Shown here piece by piece: positions 1 to 5,808 of a stretch of 5,856 nucleotides of DNA (positions are counted from its first letter, which is position 1; each line of letters starts with the position of its first letter). A program made the translations under genes and the position numbers. Under the pieces are notes generated by a model, which was not told the origin of the DNA, ran no database searches, and was given only the letters and a program-made list of their open reading frames with translations. Origin of the DNA: Microcaldota archaeon (lineage in GTDB: Archaea; Micrarchaeota; Micrarchaeia; Micrarchaeales; CABMGC01). The stretch spans positions 1 through 5,856 of the forward strand of contig JAGWHA010000038.1 in assembly GCA_028867095.1 (NCBI GenBank), read 5' to 3'.

Positions 1-563
1 AACCCTGCGAACTTCTTCGGCCACTCCCCTGTTATCATGTTGTACATGTCGATCAGGTGCGGCATCAGGTCCCACATGACGTCGGGGTGCACCGGGTTGT
101 TGAATATGTGCGTCCAGTAGAAGTTGATGTAGTACACCTTGCCGAAATACCCCTTCCTGTACAGCTCAGCCGCCTTCTTGAGCGCGTTTGCGAACCTGTA
201 GAGGTGCCCGACCTCGAGGACTAGCCTCCTCTCCTTTGCCATCTTGGCAAGCCTCTGGGCATCCCGCATGTTAGTGACGAACGGCTTCTCGATGAGCACG
301 TGCCTTCCGTGCTCCATCGACTGCTTTGCGAGATCGTAGTGGTACTTGTCCGGAGCGCAGATGTGGACTCCGTCCACGTTCTTTAGCATCTCCTCCATGC
401 TCTCGCATACAATGAACTTTGCGCTATCCTTGTGCGAGTTCGCCCTTCCTATATCCACATCAAAGACGTAGAGCTGGTCTATCTTCCTCTCCTTCTTGAG
501 CTGGGTGTACTCGCTTATGACCCTAGCCCCCCAGCCCCCGGCGCCTATTACACCTATCTTCAT
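1..563 (-). CDS. Gfo/Idh/MocA-family NAD(P)-dependent sugar dehydrogenase, C-terminus cut off by window edge
   Basis: The reading frame is open from the ATG at 563 to the left edge, giving 187 complete codons without a stop; the C-terminal part lies outside the window. Seen: a Rossmann start MKIGVIGAGGWG with GxGxxG at residues 7-12, an acidic pair after the second strand (D35, D37), the family's EKP motif at 92-94, VGHLYRF near 118-124, and WDLMPHLID at 164-172. The last matches the catalytic D-x-x-x-H-x-x-D region of this family. Known: K of EKP and this His act in hydride transfer at a sugar carbon, as in the UDP-N-acetylglucosaminuronate 3-dehydrogenases WlbA/WbpB. The start overlaps the stop of the upstream aminotransferase gene (ATGA), and GAGGAA at 569-574 lies 5 bases before it. 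Inferred: it makes the 3-keto sugar nucleotide used by that aminotransferase. The exact substrate is not fixed; inositol or simple sugar dehydrogenase remains possible. Confidence 0.93.
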   Translation of the reverse strand, partial: MKIGVIGAGGWGARVISEYTQLKKERKIDQLYVFDVDIGRANSHKDSAKFIVCESMEEMLKNVDGVHICAPDKYHYDLAKQSMEHGRHVLIEKPFVTNMRDAQRLAKMAKERRLVLEVGHLYRFANALKKAAELYRKGYFGKVYYINFYWTHIFNNPVHPDVMWDLMPHLIDMYNMITGEWPKKFAG

Positions 564-1681
564 GCTCTTTCCTCGAAGAATCTCTTTATCGTGTTCACCA
601 CGTACTCAACGTCATCCTTCTTTAGATTCTGGTGCATCGGCAGGCTGAGCACCTCGTTTGCCGCCGCCTCAGCATGCGGGTACATTCCCTCCTTGTATCC
701 CATCGCCCGATAAGGCGGCTGGAGGTGTATAGGTATGGGGAAGTTTATCGCGCACTCTATCTCGTTCTTCTCAAGGTACGCCTTGAGTTCATCCCTGCGC
801 TTTGTCCTTATCACGTATAGGTGGTATGCGGGCTTTATCTCCGCAGTCTCCTTCGGAGGCGTAACGACGTCGCCAACCCCCTTGAGCATCCTGTTGTATA
901 GCTTTGCCACCCGCCTTCTCTTGCCCACCCACTTGTCAAGAGACTCGAGCTGCACCTTGCCTATCGCGGCATGGGACGAGGCCATCCTTGCGGTGTGCCC
1001 TATCCTTATGTGCAGGTGCATGTTTCCAGTCTTCATGTCCCTTCCGCAGTCCCGCAGGCAGTCAAGAGTCTCGGAAAGCGTCTGGTCGTTTGTTGTCACC
1101 ATCCCACCATCTCCGAAGACTGTCATGTTCTTGGACGGGAAGAACGAGAACGCCGCAGCATCGCCGATGCTGCCCGCCATCCTTCCCTTGTATGACGCGC
1201 CGTGCGCCTGGCACGCATCCTCTATCACCTTGATGTTGTGCCTCTTTGCTATCGCCATTATCTCGTCCATCTCCGCAGGGTAGCCGTACAGGTGCACAGG
1301 CATTATCGCCTTCACCCTCCCGCCGTGCTTTGCTATCTCCTGCTCAAGCTGCCTAACGTCAATGTTGAATGTCTTTGGGTCTATGTCGACGAAGACCGGC
1401 TTTGCTCGAGCGAATATCACAGAGTTTGCGGTTGCGATGAAAGAGAGCGGCGGCGTTATCACAACGTCTCCCTCGCCTATGTCCATTGCCATGATTGAGA
1501 GTATCAGCGCCATTGTGCCGTTGTTGATCGCGACAGCGTGCCTTGCGCCCACGTACTTTGCGAACTCCGCTTCGAACTCCTTGACGCTCTTGCCCCTCAG
1601 CCATCTCTCGTTCTTTATTGCGTCCACGCTCGCCCTGATCATCTTCGGGCTGCATACCGGATCCATCAGCTGTACCTTCAT
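560..1681 (-). CDS. DegT/DnrJ/EryC1/StrS-family PLP-dependent sugar aminotransferase
   Basis: The 373-residue length is typical of the family. Seen: NNGTMAL (53-59), the phosphate-binding turn; EDACQAHGA (154-162), where D155 would contact the pyridine nitrogen; and FSFFPSKNMTVFGDGGM (178-194), in which K184 is the expected Schiff-base lysine and GDGG the following turn. YHLYVIR (286-292) and the FPIPIHLQPPY stretch (314-324) are usual in the C-terminal half. Known: these fold-type-I enzymes move an amino group, usually from glutamate, onto a keto sugar nucleotide. The gene ends in ATGA overlap with the Gfo/Idh/MocA dehydrogenase, a pairing seen in UDP-2,3-diamino-uronate pathways (WlbA/WlbC, WbpB/WbpE). 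Inferred: it aminates the 3-keto product of that neighbour. No acetyltransferase that would finish such a sugar is in the window. The start is supported by family length (N-terminal MKVQLMDP), but no clear ribosome site precedes it. Regiochemistry and substrate remain open. Confidence 0.93.
   Translation of the reverse strand: MKVQLMDPVCSPKMIRASVDAIKNERWLRGKSVKEFEAEFAKYVGARHAVAINNGTMALILSIMAMDIGEGDVVITPPLSFIATANSVIFARAKPVFVDIDPKTFNIDVRQLEQEIAKHGGRVKAIMPVHLYGYPAEMDEIMAIAKRHNIKVIEDACQAHGASYKGRMAGSIGDAAAFSFFPSKNMTVFGDGGMVTTNDQTLSETLDCLRDCGRDMKTGNMHLHIRIGHTARMASSHAAIGKVQLESLDKWVGKRRRVAKLYNRMLKGVGDVVTPPKETAEIKPAYHLYVIRTKRRDELKAYLEKNEIECAINFPIPIHLQPPYRAMGYKEGMYPHAEAAANEVLSLPMHQNLKKDDVEYVVNTIKRFFEERA
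569..574 (-). promoter_or_regulatory. Ribosome binding site for the Gfo/Idh/MocA dehydrogenase
   Basis: GAGGAA on the minus strand ends 5 bases before the ATG at 563. It lies inside the last codons of the aminotransferase gene. With the ATGA stop-start overlap it suggests translational coupling plus independent ribosome recruitment. Confidence 0.6.
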
Positions 1682-1744
1682 ATTAACACTTTTTACAGGG
1701 CTAGAAACGCAGATAGGTCGTGCTAACCTCGCTATTAATACTAA

Positions 1745-1757
1745 TTATCGTTGATAA
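1745..1757. repeat. Short inverted repeat TTATC-GTT-GATAA, possible operator
   Basis: A perfect 5-base inverted repeat with a 3-base centre, next to the TATA-like stretch at 1759-1768 between divergent genes. This is the position and size of a dimeric regulator site. AT-rich DNA makes such repeats by chance, so the functional reading is weak. Confidence 0.25.
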
Positions 1758-1820
1758 GTTATAAAAAAGATGTGCTTTCCGAGAGAACGGATTATTATTT
1801 AAACGATTATCTAGTCCAGA

Positions 1821-1828
1821 TATAAATA
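1821..1828 (+). promoter_or_regulatory. Archaeal TATA box for the three-gene operon at 1861
   Basis: TATAAATA, centred about 36 bases before the ATG at 1861. With the usual archaeal distance of about 25 bases, transcription would begin near 1850 and leave a leader of roughly 10 bases. Only GGGA (1852-1855) is present before the ATG, which fits a very short or near-leaderless mRNA for the first gene. Confidence 0.6.
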
Positions 1829-1860
1829 CTCCGAAATTCACAATTTTTCTCGGGAAGTGT

Positions 1861-3030
1861 ATGAATCTTGAATCATTTAAGGAGAGGCTACAGGCCAAAA
1901 CAAACGGGGACAGGTATGCTGCAACTCTTGAAATAAACGCAGTTGAAAACTACAATAAGAGCCTTAAAATAAGCGACAAGTTCATCGCATCAACATCCAA
2001 CCTTAAGGCACTGTTAAAATCAGATCCCTCTTACAAAGAGAGCCTAAAGCCTCTCGAGGATGCCATACTTAATAACTACATCAATTCAAGGGCAAAGAGC
2101 CTCTTCGTAACCGACGGGGGCCTGATGTATGTGGCAAGCCATATAGGGTATATGGGTGGGGGCATGATGATGCTTCTAAGGGACGCAGGCGCTCCGACAA
2201 TGCCGCTCTCACTTGCCGCATCTGTGGGGGGTGGAGCAACATCTTCCGAGAGGGAAAGTGGGAAGGCAACACATTCAATACTAAACTACAATGTGTTCTT
2301 CGAGGCCGAAATAGGGTTTGTCTCCAATATCAGTGGCAGGCGTAAATTCACAATACATCAGCTGTCCCATGAGGATGACGAGATAAGGACCGCATTCATG
2401 ACTGCACAGACTACCGGAGCTGTAAATTTCGCCCACAATGTGCTCAAGGAAAGCAGGTATGAGATAAAGACAAATCTTTTAGGCGCAAGCACGCGTGAGT
2501 TCATCAACGGACATTACGTATCTGAGGGGGAGGTTGGAGTTAAAGGCGTCCTGCTTGCCCCTGAGTCCGAAACTGGGAGCATAGATTTCATAAGGCCGCT
2601 AGTCGTGATGAACCCATTCGACGGCGAGCACAAGGCGGTTCCATTCGACAACGAGATGAGGGGGATAAACACACGAGATCTCTCCACAACCGGAAAATCC
2701 CTTGACAGGACCGTGGTATACTTCTACGGGAACGACCTGGTGGTTACATTCAAGGGCGGGGAGATAAGCTATGAGGGGGACATCGGAGGCTTCCTTAATA
2801 ATTCTGGAATTATAGACGCAATACGCGCCGGAAAGAGTACAGGCCTCACTGGGCAGTCGCGAGCGCTTCTCAGGAGCGGCTTGAACGGGATCGCGTCTGG
2901 AAAGAACCTAACAGGGTATTGGCCCGAGACAAAATTCGAGTGGCTACCAAAGCTCAGGGAGGCCCTTCTTGACGCCTATAGAGATACGAATAGGCCAGAG
3001 CTTGCAGCCCAGGTAATGCCAAGGGCATAA
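1861..3030 (+). CDS. Protein of unknown function (389 aa), first gene of operon; faint Nudix-like pattern
   Basis: I do not recognise this family firmly. It appears soluble: no signal peptide and no clear membrane segment. Residues 1-80 look helical. Residues 80-155 hold a strand-like LFVTDGGLMYVA, then MMMLLRDAGAP (102-112), a glycine-rich turn SVGGGATSSERE (121-132) and a helix ending FFEAEIGF (146-153). That order resembles a Nudix core (strand, LLxRDxxAP, GG turn with E, helix ending EExGU). However, the spacing is about 7 residues longer than GX5EX7REUXEEXGU, and the R and several E positions are not met. If related it would be divergent or catalytically altered. Residues 240-306 (DFIRPLVVMNPFDGE, DRTVVYFYGNDLVVTF) look beta-rich, and the C-terminus (360-378) is helical. 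The ATG at 1861 fits the TATA box. Its stop overlaps the next start by one base (TAATG), so the two products probably act together or in balance. ORF real: high confidence; function: unknown. Confidence 0.88.
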   Translation: MNLESFKERLQAKTNGDRYAATLEINAVENYNKSLKISDKFIASTSNLKALLKSDPSYKESLKPLEDAILNNYINSRAKSLFVTDGGLMYVASHIGYMGGGMMMLLRDAGAPTMPLSLAASVGGGATSSERESGKATHSILNYNVFFEAEIGFVSNISGRRKFTIHQLSHEDDEIRTAFMTAQTTGAVNFAHNVLKESRYEIKTNLLGASTREFINGHYVSEGEVGVKGVLLAPESETGSIDFIRPLVVMNPFDGEHKAVPFDNEMRGINTRDLSTTGKSLDRTVVYFYGNDLVVTFKGGEISYEGDIGGFLNNSGIIDAIRAGKSTGLTGQSRALLRSGLNGIASGKNLTGYWPETKFEWLPKLREALLDAYRDTNRPELAAQVMPRA

Positions 3031-3563
3031 TGGTTGATGATATGATGCAAAAAACGGGAAAGACATACAAGGAGATACCAATACTGCCGACAGCAGGAGG
3101 GCTTCAAGTTTTCTACAATTTTGAGAGGTCCATCGGAAGCTACTCGTTTGAGAGCCCACCTCCCCAGATGAAGCTGTCCTTCCTGGTCCAGACCCCCTTG
3201 CTTTTTGATAACAGGTGCGGGAAGCTGGTTCAAGAAGTGGAGATCAACTACCTCTCAAACTATAAGGTTCACAAGGACACCACCAAGAACGTAAGCATTC
3301 TCAAATACTCCCTTCCAGACTGGGAAGGCACATCCCTGCACTTCCAAATAGATAACGTGGAGGCGCTTAAGATCATACAGGGCTCTAGCAAAGCCCCATT
3401 GGCGGCGCTCAGGACATCCCTGAATATGATAAAGCGCGGTCTGCCAAAGGAGATTGTGATAGATAGGGGAGACAACGGCATTGTGCCTATAGCCTCTGAG
3501 ATAAGGAGCATAATTAGGGGTATTGCGAGGCACGAGGAGCAGCTCAAGCTGCGCGGTGTTTAA
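3030..3563 (+). CDS. Protein of unknown function (177 aa), second gene of operon
   Basis: I do not recognise this protein. It begins at an ATG sharing its A with the preceding TAA stop (TAATG), and ends one base before the phosphatase ATG. In-frame ATGs at 3042 and 3045 are alternative starts; no strong ribosome site distinguishes them, and coupling favours 3030. The sequence looks soluble and mixed alpha/beta. Residues 15-110 are rich in aromatics and alternating hydrophobics (LQVFYNF, KLSFLVQTPLLF, SLHFQI), suggesting a beta-rich domain. Residues 120-175 are more helical and basic (LRTSLNMIKRG, SEIRSIIRGIARHEEQLKLR). A single Cys (C63) is present and no known catalytic motif is seen. Tight placement between the 389-residue protein and the phosphatase suggests a partner or accessory subunit, but this is inference. 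Confidence 0.82.
   Translation: MVDDMMQKTGKTYKEIPILPTAGGLQVFYNFERSIGSYSFESPPPQMKLSFLVQTPLLFDNRCGKLVQEVEINYLSNYKVHKDTTKNVSILKYSLPDWEGTSLHFQIDNVEALKIIQGSSKAPLAALRTSLNMIKRGLPKEIVIDRGDNGIVPIASEIRSIIRGIARHEEQLKLRGV
3555..3558 (+). promoter_or_regulatory. Ribosome binding site deciding the phosphatase start at 3565
   Basis: GGTG, an archaeal-type Shine-Dalgarno core, lies 6 bases before the ATG at 3565. The frame also has an upstream ATG at 3523, but that would add 14 residues inside the preceding gene (MRGTRSSSSCAVFK) that do not look like the family's N-terminus. Confidence 0.6.
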
Positions 3564-3564
3564 G

Positions 3565-4368
3565 ATGGCAAATTTCGAGAAGGAAACAAGGATAGCAAAG
3601 AGCGCCATCGAGTCGGCGTCAAAGATACTGCTAAAGTACTCCAAGAGGGTGGAGCATATCAGAAGCTACGCAAAGGGTGCAGACGACTACGCGACCGAGG
3701 CGGACATAGCGGCGGAGAGGGAGATAATAAAGACGATAAGGGGCGCCTTCCCATCGCACCGAATCTTCTCCGAGGAAAAGGGCGAGATAAAGGGCACTTC
3801 AGAGTACAAATGGATCGTGGACCCTCTTGACGGGACAAGGAACTTCAAGCATCAACTGCCCCTCTGGGGCACAATGCTCTCGCTCACTCTCAACGGCAAG
3901 CCGCTGGTCTCGGTGATAAGCCTGCCAGTTCTCGGGGAGACCTACGTTGCAGTCGAGGGGGAGGGAGCATTCCTAAACGGAAGGAGGATCAGGGTTTCAA
4001 AGCAGGCGAATATCAAAAAAGCGATGATGATCTTCGACGGTATGCACGTCTACAAAAATACAGACACAAGGGACCTGTTCGAAGCAACCGGCACCGCATT
4101 TGGCTCAAGCCTCAAGGTGCTCGGGTGCGGGGCCGTTGGCGGCGCATACATCGCAAGGGGCGGAGTGGAGGGGATGATCATGATAGAAAACCCTCCGCAC
4201 GACGTCTTGCCGATAGTCGGCATAGTCACAGAGGCAGGCGGCAGGATATCGGACCTCGATGGCAAGGAGTGGAAACCGGAGAGCAAGCACTGCTTTGTCT
4301 CTAACGGGGCGGCACACGATAAGATGCTTAAGGCGCTTCTCATTGAACTTGCGCGTGTGAGGGGATGA
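3565..4368 (+). CDS. Inositol monophosphatase-family sugar/inositol phosphatase
   Basis: With the start at 3565 the product has 267 residues, normal for this Mg-dependent, lithium-sensitive-type phosphatase fold. Seen: KGADDYATEAD (37-47), the usual KgxxDxvTexD region; SEEKGE (69-74), with metal ligands E70/E71; WIVDPLDGTRNF (83-94), with D86 and D89 as ligands and the GT pair; GCGAVGGAYIARG (187-199); and PPHDVLPIVGIVTEAGG (210-226), where D213 is the last metal ligand. The family's common W before that Asp is H212, and the following residues are VLP rather than xAA/xAG, so substrate choice may differ. Known members act on inositol-1-phosphate, fructose-1,6-bisphosphate (archaeal MJ0109 type), PAP (CysQ) or histidinol phosphate (HisN); the sequence alone does not choose. 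It sits one base after the 177-residue gene and is last in the operon. Cytoplasmic; no signal peptide. Confidence 0.93.
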   Translation: MANFEKETRIAKSAIESASKILLKYSKRVEHIRSYAKGADDYATEADIAAEREIIKTIRGAFPSHRIFSEEKGEIKGTSEYKWIVDPLDGTRNFKHQLPLWGTMLSLTLNGKPLVSVISLPVLGETYVAVEGEGAFLNGRRIRVSKQANIKKAMMIFDGMHVYKNTDTRDLFEATGTAFGSSLKVLGCGAVGGAYIARGGVEGMIMIENPPHDVLPIVGIVTEAGGRISDLDGKEWKPESKHCFVSNGAAHDKMLKALLIELARVRG

Positions 4369-4369
4369 A

Positions 4370-4384
4370 CCTACGCTCTGTAGG
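4370..4384 (+). terminator. Small hairpin just after the phosphatase stop
   Basis: CCTAC-GCTCT-GTAGG forms a perfect 5-base stem with a 5-base loop, starting 2 bases after the TGA. No T-run follows directly, so it is not a classic intrinsic terminator. It may mark or protect the 3' end of the operon mRNA. Confidence 0.3.
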
Positions 4385-4392
4385 GGCGGCAG

Positions 4393-4428
4393 TGGCTGAA
4401 GTTTCTATAAAAACAGTCTTCTAAGCCA
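4393..4428. terminator. Longer hairpin in the convergent gap, candidate terminator
   Basis: TGGCTGAAG (4393-4401) pairs with CTTC-TA-AGCCA (4418-4428): 9 base pairs with a 2-base bulge. The 16-base loop holds AAAAA at 4409-4413, a T5 run when read on the minus strand. Lying between convergent genes it could end transcription of either; the minus-strand T run suits the glycosyltransferase message. Archaeal termination often needs only T-rich tracts, so the stem may matter less. Confidence 0.35.
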
Positions 4429-4445
4429 AATCGCGCGGTGCAGCG

Positions 4446-4465
4446 CTATATAGTATATAATATAG
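4446..4465. repeat. AT-rich inverted repeat next to the glycosyltransferase stop
   Basis: CTATAT (4446-4451) and ATATAG (4460-4465) are inverted around an 8-base AT-rich centre, 6 bases from the glycosyltransferase stop. It contains TATA-like strings, but no gene lies suitably downstream on either strand, so a promoter is not supported. A role in 3'-end formation is possible. Confidence 0.3.
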
Positions 4466-4470
4466 GTAGG

Positions 4471-5538
4471 CTAACCCTTGCGCCTCTGCCTGCTCCTGTA
4501 GGTCATTGTCATAAGCTCCATTAGCCTCTTTAGCCCCTTTGGCTCCTTGTCCATATACAGCCTGTTCATCCTCTTTATGTTCCTCTCGTCGTCGAGCCTG
4601 AGGAACTTGGTTATCCCTATGTCGTTTATCAGCCTTGAGATCAGGAAGTTCTCCTTTCCGTCGGGCTCGCTCTGCCACTCTCGGAGCCTCTTCATGTAGC
4701 GCATAGACCTTGGGATGACGTCAAGGAAGCCCTTTAGGCTGCCCGCCTTTATCTCATAGGCGTAGTTCTTTGCCAAAAAGAGCAGCCAGTAGTCAAGGTT
4801 GCTCACCTCCTGCTCCTTCTTCTTGCCCCCAAGCGCCTCGTAGGCAAGCAGCGCAGACCGGATAAGCCTGCCTCCCGTTGTCTCCTCCGCCTTCCCCCCG
4901 CCCGCGAGGGTTACCTTCCCGAAGTAGTCTACGATCCTCGAGTTGTACTGCCGATAGCAGAACCTCTCGTACTTCTCCATGCGGTGGTACTCCATAGTCT
5001 GGTGCTCCATCAGCGGCACCACGTGCTCAAGGTAGAGTTCATTGTCGGTGATGTAGTCCAGCTTGCCGTACACCTTTGGCTGCTCGTGTATCAGCCCCTG
5101 GAACTCCACCGCCCCCTTCTTGAAGAGGTGGATCTGCCAGGTGAAGAAGGTGCCCCTTTGTGAAATGTCCCCTTGCTTTTGAACCTCCTCGTACCTCTTT
5201 ATGTTGATCGCATCAGCATCAGTCGTCGAAATTATCTCATGGACCTTCTTCTCAAGCTCCGATGACATCCTCTCGTCGGTATCCAAATAGAGGACCCACT
5301 TATTCGAGCACTTGTTTATCCCGTACATGAATATCGGGTCGGGGTATCCTATCGCAAGCGCGTAGTACACCTTGAGCTTCTTGTACTTGCCCATAGCCCT
5401 AATGAAGCGCTCCCTATCCTTCCTATCACTCGAGTCAACTATCACTATCTCCTCGCAATACGGATAGAGCTCCTTTACAAAGAGGATCGCCTTGTCATAG
5501 TCGTTCCTTGAGAATGCGACAACAGAGAGCTTTTCCAT
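4471..5538 (-). CDS. Family 2 glycosyltransferase (GT-A fold)
   Basis: With the start at 5538 the product has 355 residues. Seen: KLSVVAFSRND (3-13), the typical GT2 first strand; EEIVIVDSSDRKD (29-41), the nucleotide-binding strand; YPDPIFMYGINKCSNKW (65-81); and VLYLDTDERMS (82-92), with DTD at 86-88 as the metal and sugar-nucleotide site. TWQIHLFKKGAVEFQGLIHE (133-152) is the acceptor-side region common in LPS-type GT2 enzymes. About 150 residues follow, largely helical and charged, ending in a basic tail (SRQRRKG). No membrane segment is visible, so it is probably cytoplasmic or held at the membrane by the basic end. Known: GT2 enzymes transfer a sugar from a nucleotide donor to a glycan, lipid or protein. 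Inferred: surface glycan assembly, perhaps with the amino sugar of the genes at 1-1681. Starts at 5568 or 5664 are less likely, because a GGTGA site precedes 5538 and the TATA box lies inside the 5664 form. Confidence 0.9.
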   Translation of the reverse strand: MEKLSVVAFSRNDYDKAILFVKELYPYCEEIVIVDSSDRKDRERFIRAMGKYKKLKVYYALAIGYPDPIFMYGINKCSNKWVLYLDTDERMSSELEKKVHEIISTTDADAINIKRYEEVQKQGDISQRGTFFTWQIHLFKKGAVEFQGLIHEQPKVYGKLDYITDNELYLEHVVPLMEHQTMEYHRMEKYERFCYRQYNSRIVDYFGKVTLAGGGKAEETTGGRLIRSALLAYEALGGKKKEQEVSNLDYWLLFLAKNYAYEIKAGSLKGFLDVIPRSMRYMKRLREWQSEPDGKENFLISRLINDIGITKFLRLDDERNIKRMNRLYMDKEPKGLKRLMELMTMTYRSRQRRKG

Positions 5539-5542
5539 CGAT

Positions 5543-5548
5543 TCACCT
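5543..5548 (-). promoter_or_regulatory. Ribosome binding site deciding the glycosyltransferase start
   Basis: AGGTGA on the minus strand, 4 bases before the ATG at 5538, is a strong match to the archaeal GGTGA signal. It selects this start over the in-frame ATG at 5568, which has no comparable site. The protein then begins directly at the conserved first strand. Confidence 0.65.
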
Positions 5549-5608
5549 GATCTCCTTGGCGTTGCCATCCGCAACGTCAATAAGCGATGGAAGTAAGACG
5601 CATTTGGG

Positions 5609-5617
5609 TTATATAAA
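5609..5617 (-). promoter_or_regulatory. Strong archaeal TATA box for the glycosyltransferase
   Basis: TTTATATAA on the minus strand, preceded by the purine stretch AGAGGA where a TFB-recognition element is expected. Transcription would start near 5587 and give a leader of about 50 bases to the ATG at 5538. The core is nearly palindromic, so plus-strand firing is possible, but the plus side lacks the purine-rich flank. Confidence 0.7.
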
Positions 5618-5800
5618 TCCTCTTGGGCAATATGTAGATAGCCAGGCAGCAGCGCATGTTGCACCTAAACAGCGCGGTCTACAAAAAACGTCTCGACGAC
5701 AGAAAATTGGCTTCCGTCGAAGCGATTCGCCCATCATAGAATGGAACTTCAACAATTGACGATGAATAAAATGATTTTTACAAAAAAGAAGTTAAACATA
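5618..5800. other. Non-coding stretch of unknown role upstream of the glycosyltransferase promoter
   Basis: No convincing gene is seen. Bases about 5640-5735 are richer in G and C than the AT-rich DNA around them, unusual for intergenic sequence here. They hold a perfect small hairpin (GCTTC-CGTC-GAAGC, 5710-5723), an inverted TCGACG/CGTCGA pair (5693-5698 and 5715-5720) that would compete with it, and two copies of CAGCGC. This could be a small RNA, a gene remnant or a regulatory region; nothing decides between them. Confidence 0.4.
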
Positions 5801-5808
5801 GCACATCA

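Larger units (their letters stand above)
1682..1860. promoter_or_regulatory. Divergent AT-rich promoter region
   Basis: This is the 179-base gap between the minus-strand aminotransferase and the plus-strand gene at 1861. It is clearly more AT-rich than the flanking genes. It holds the TATA-like element for the plus gene, one or two candidate elements for the minus gene (TTTTTTATAA at 1768-1759; ATTAATAG near 1740-1733), and an inverted repeat at 1745-1757. No ORF or RNA gene is evident. The minus-strand assignment is uncertain, because the possible boxes give leaders of roughly 28 or 57 bases. Confidence 0.6.

Noticed and set aside
432..1754. Several plus-strand ORFs of 62-182 codons opposite the aminotransferase and dehydrogenase
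   Set aside because: They are antisense shadows of genes with clear family motifs, and none has recognisable domains or a promoter.
3523..3564. Longer start for the phosphatase at the ATG at 3523
   Set aside because: The extra 14 residues lie within the previous gene and look non-family (serine-rich run). GGTG is well placed for the ATG at 3565 instead.
2944..3644. Minus-strand ORFs of 71-129 codons opposite the operon
   Set aside because: They overlap the plus-strand operon, whose gene junctions are tightly spaced as in true operons. The antisense ORFs have no signals or motifs.
4363..4399. Possible C/D box small RNA (GATGA-like string and later CTGA)
   Set aside because: The C box is imperfect and overlaps the stop codon, spacing is wrong, and no C'/D' pair is present.
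4381..4446. tRNA-like appearance: CTTCTAA resembling an Arg(TCT) anticodon loop, followed by a small GC stem
   Set aside because: The bases flanking the loop do not form an anticodon stem, and no D-arm, TTCRA T-loop or 7-base acceptor stem can be built. The CTTCTAA bases fit better in the hairpin at 4393-4428.
4446..4465. TATA-like strings as a promoter in the convergent gap
   Set aside because: On either strand the transcript would run antisense into the end of a neighbouring gene with no ORF to serve. An AT-rich 3'-end element explains it better.
5508..5759. An 83-codon plus-strand ORF across the glycosyltransferase start and its promoter
   Set aside because: It is antisense to the glycosyltransferase N-terminus, crosses its TATA box, has no ribosome site, and its sequence resembles no protein I know.
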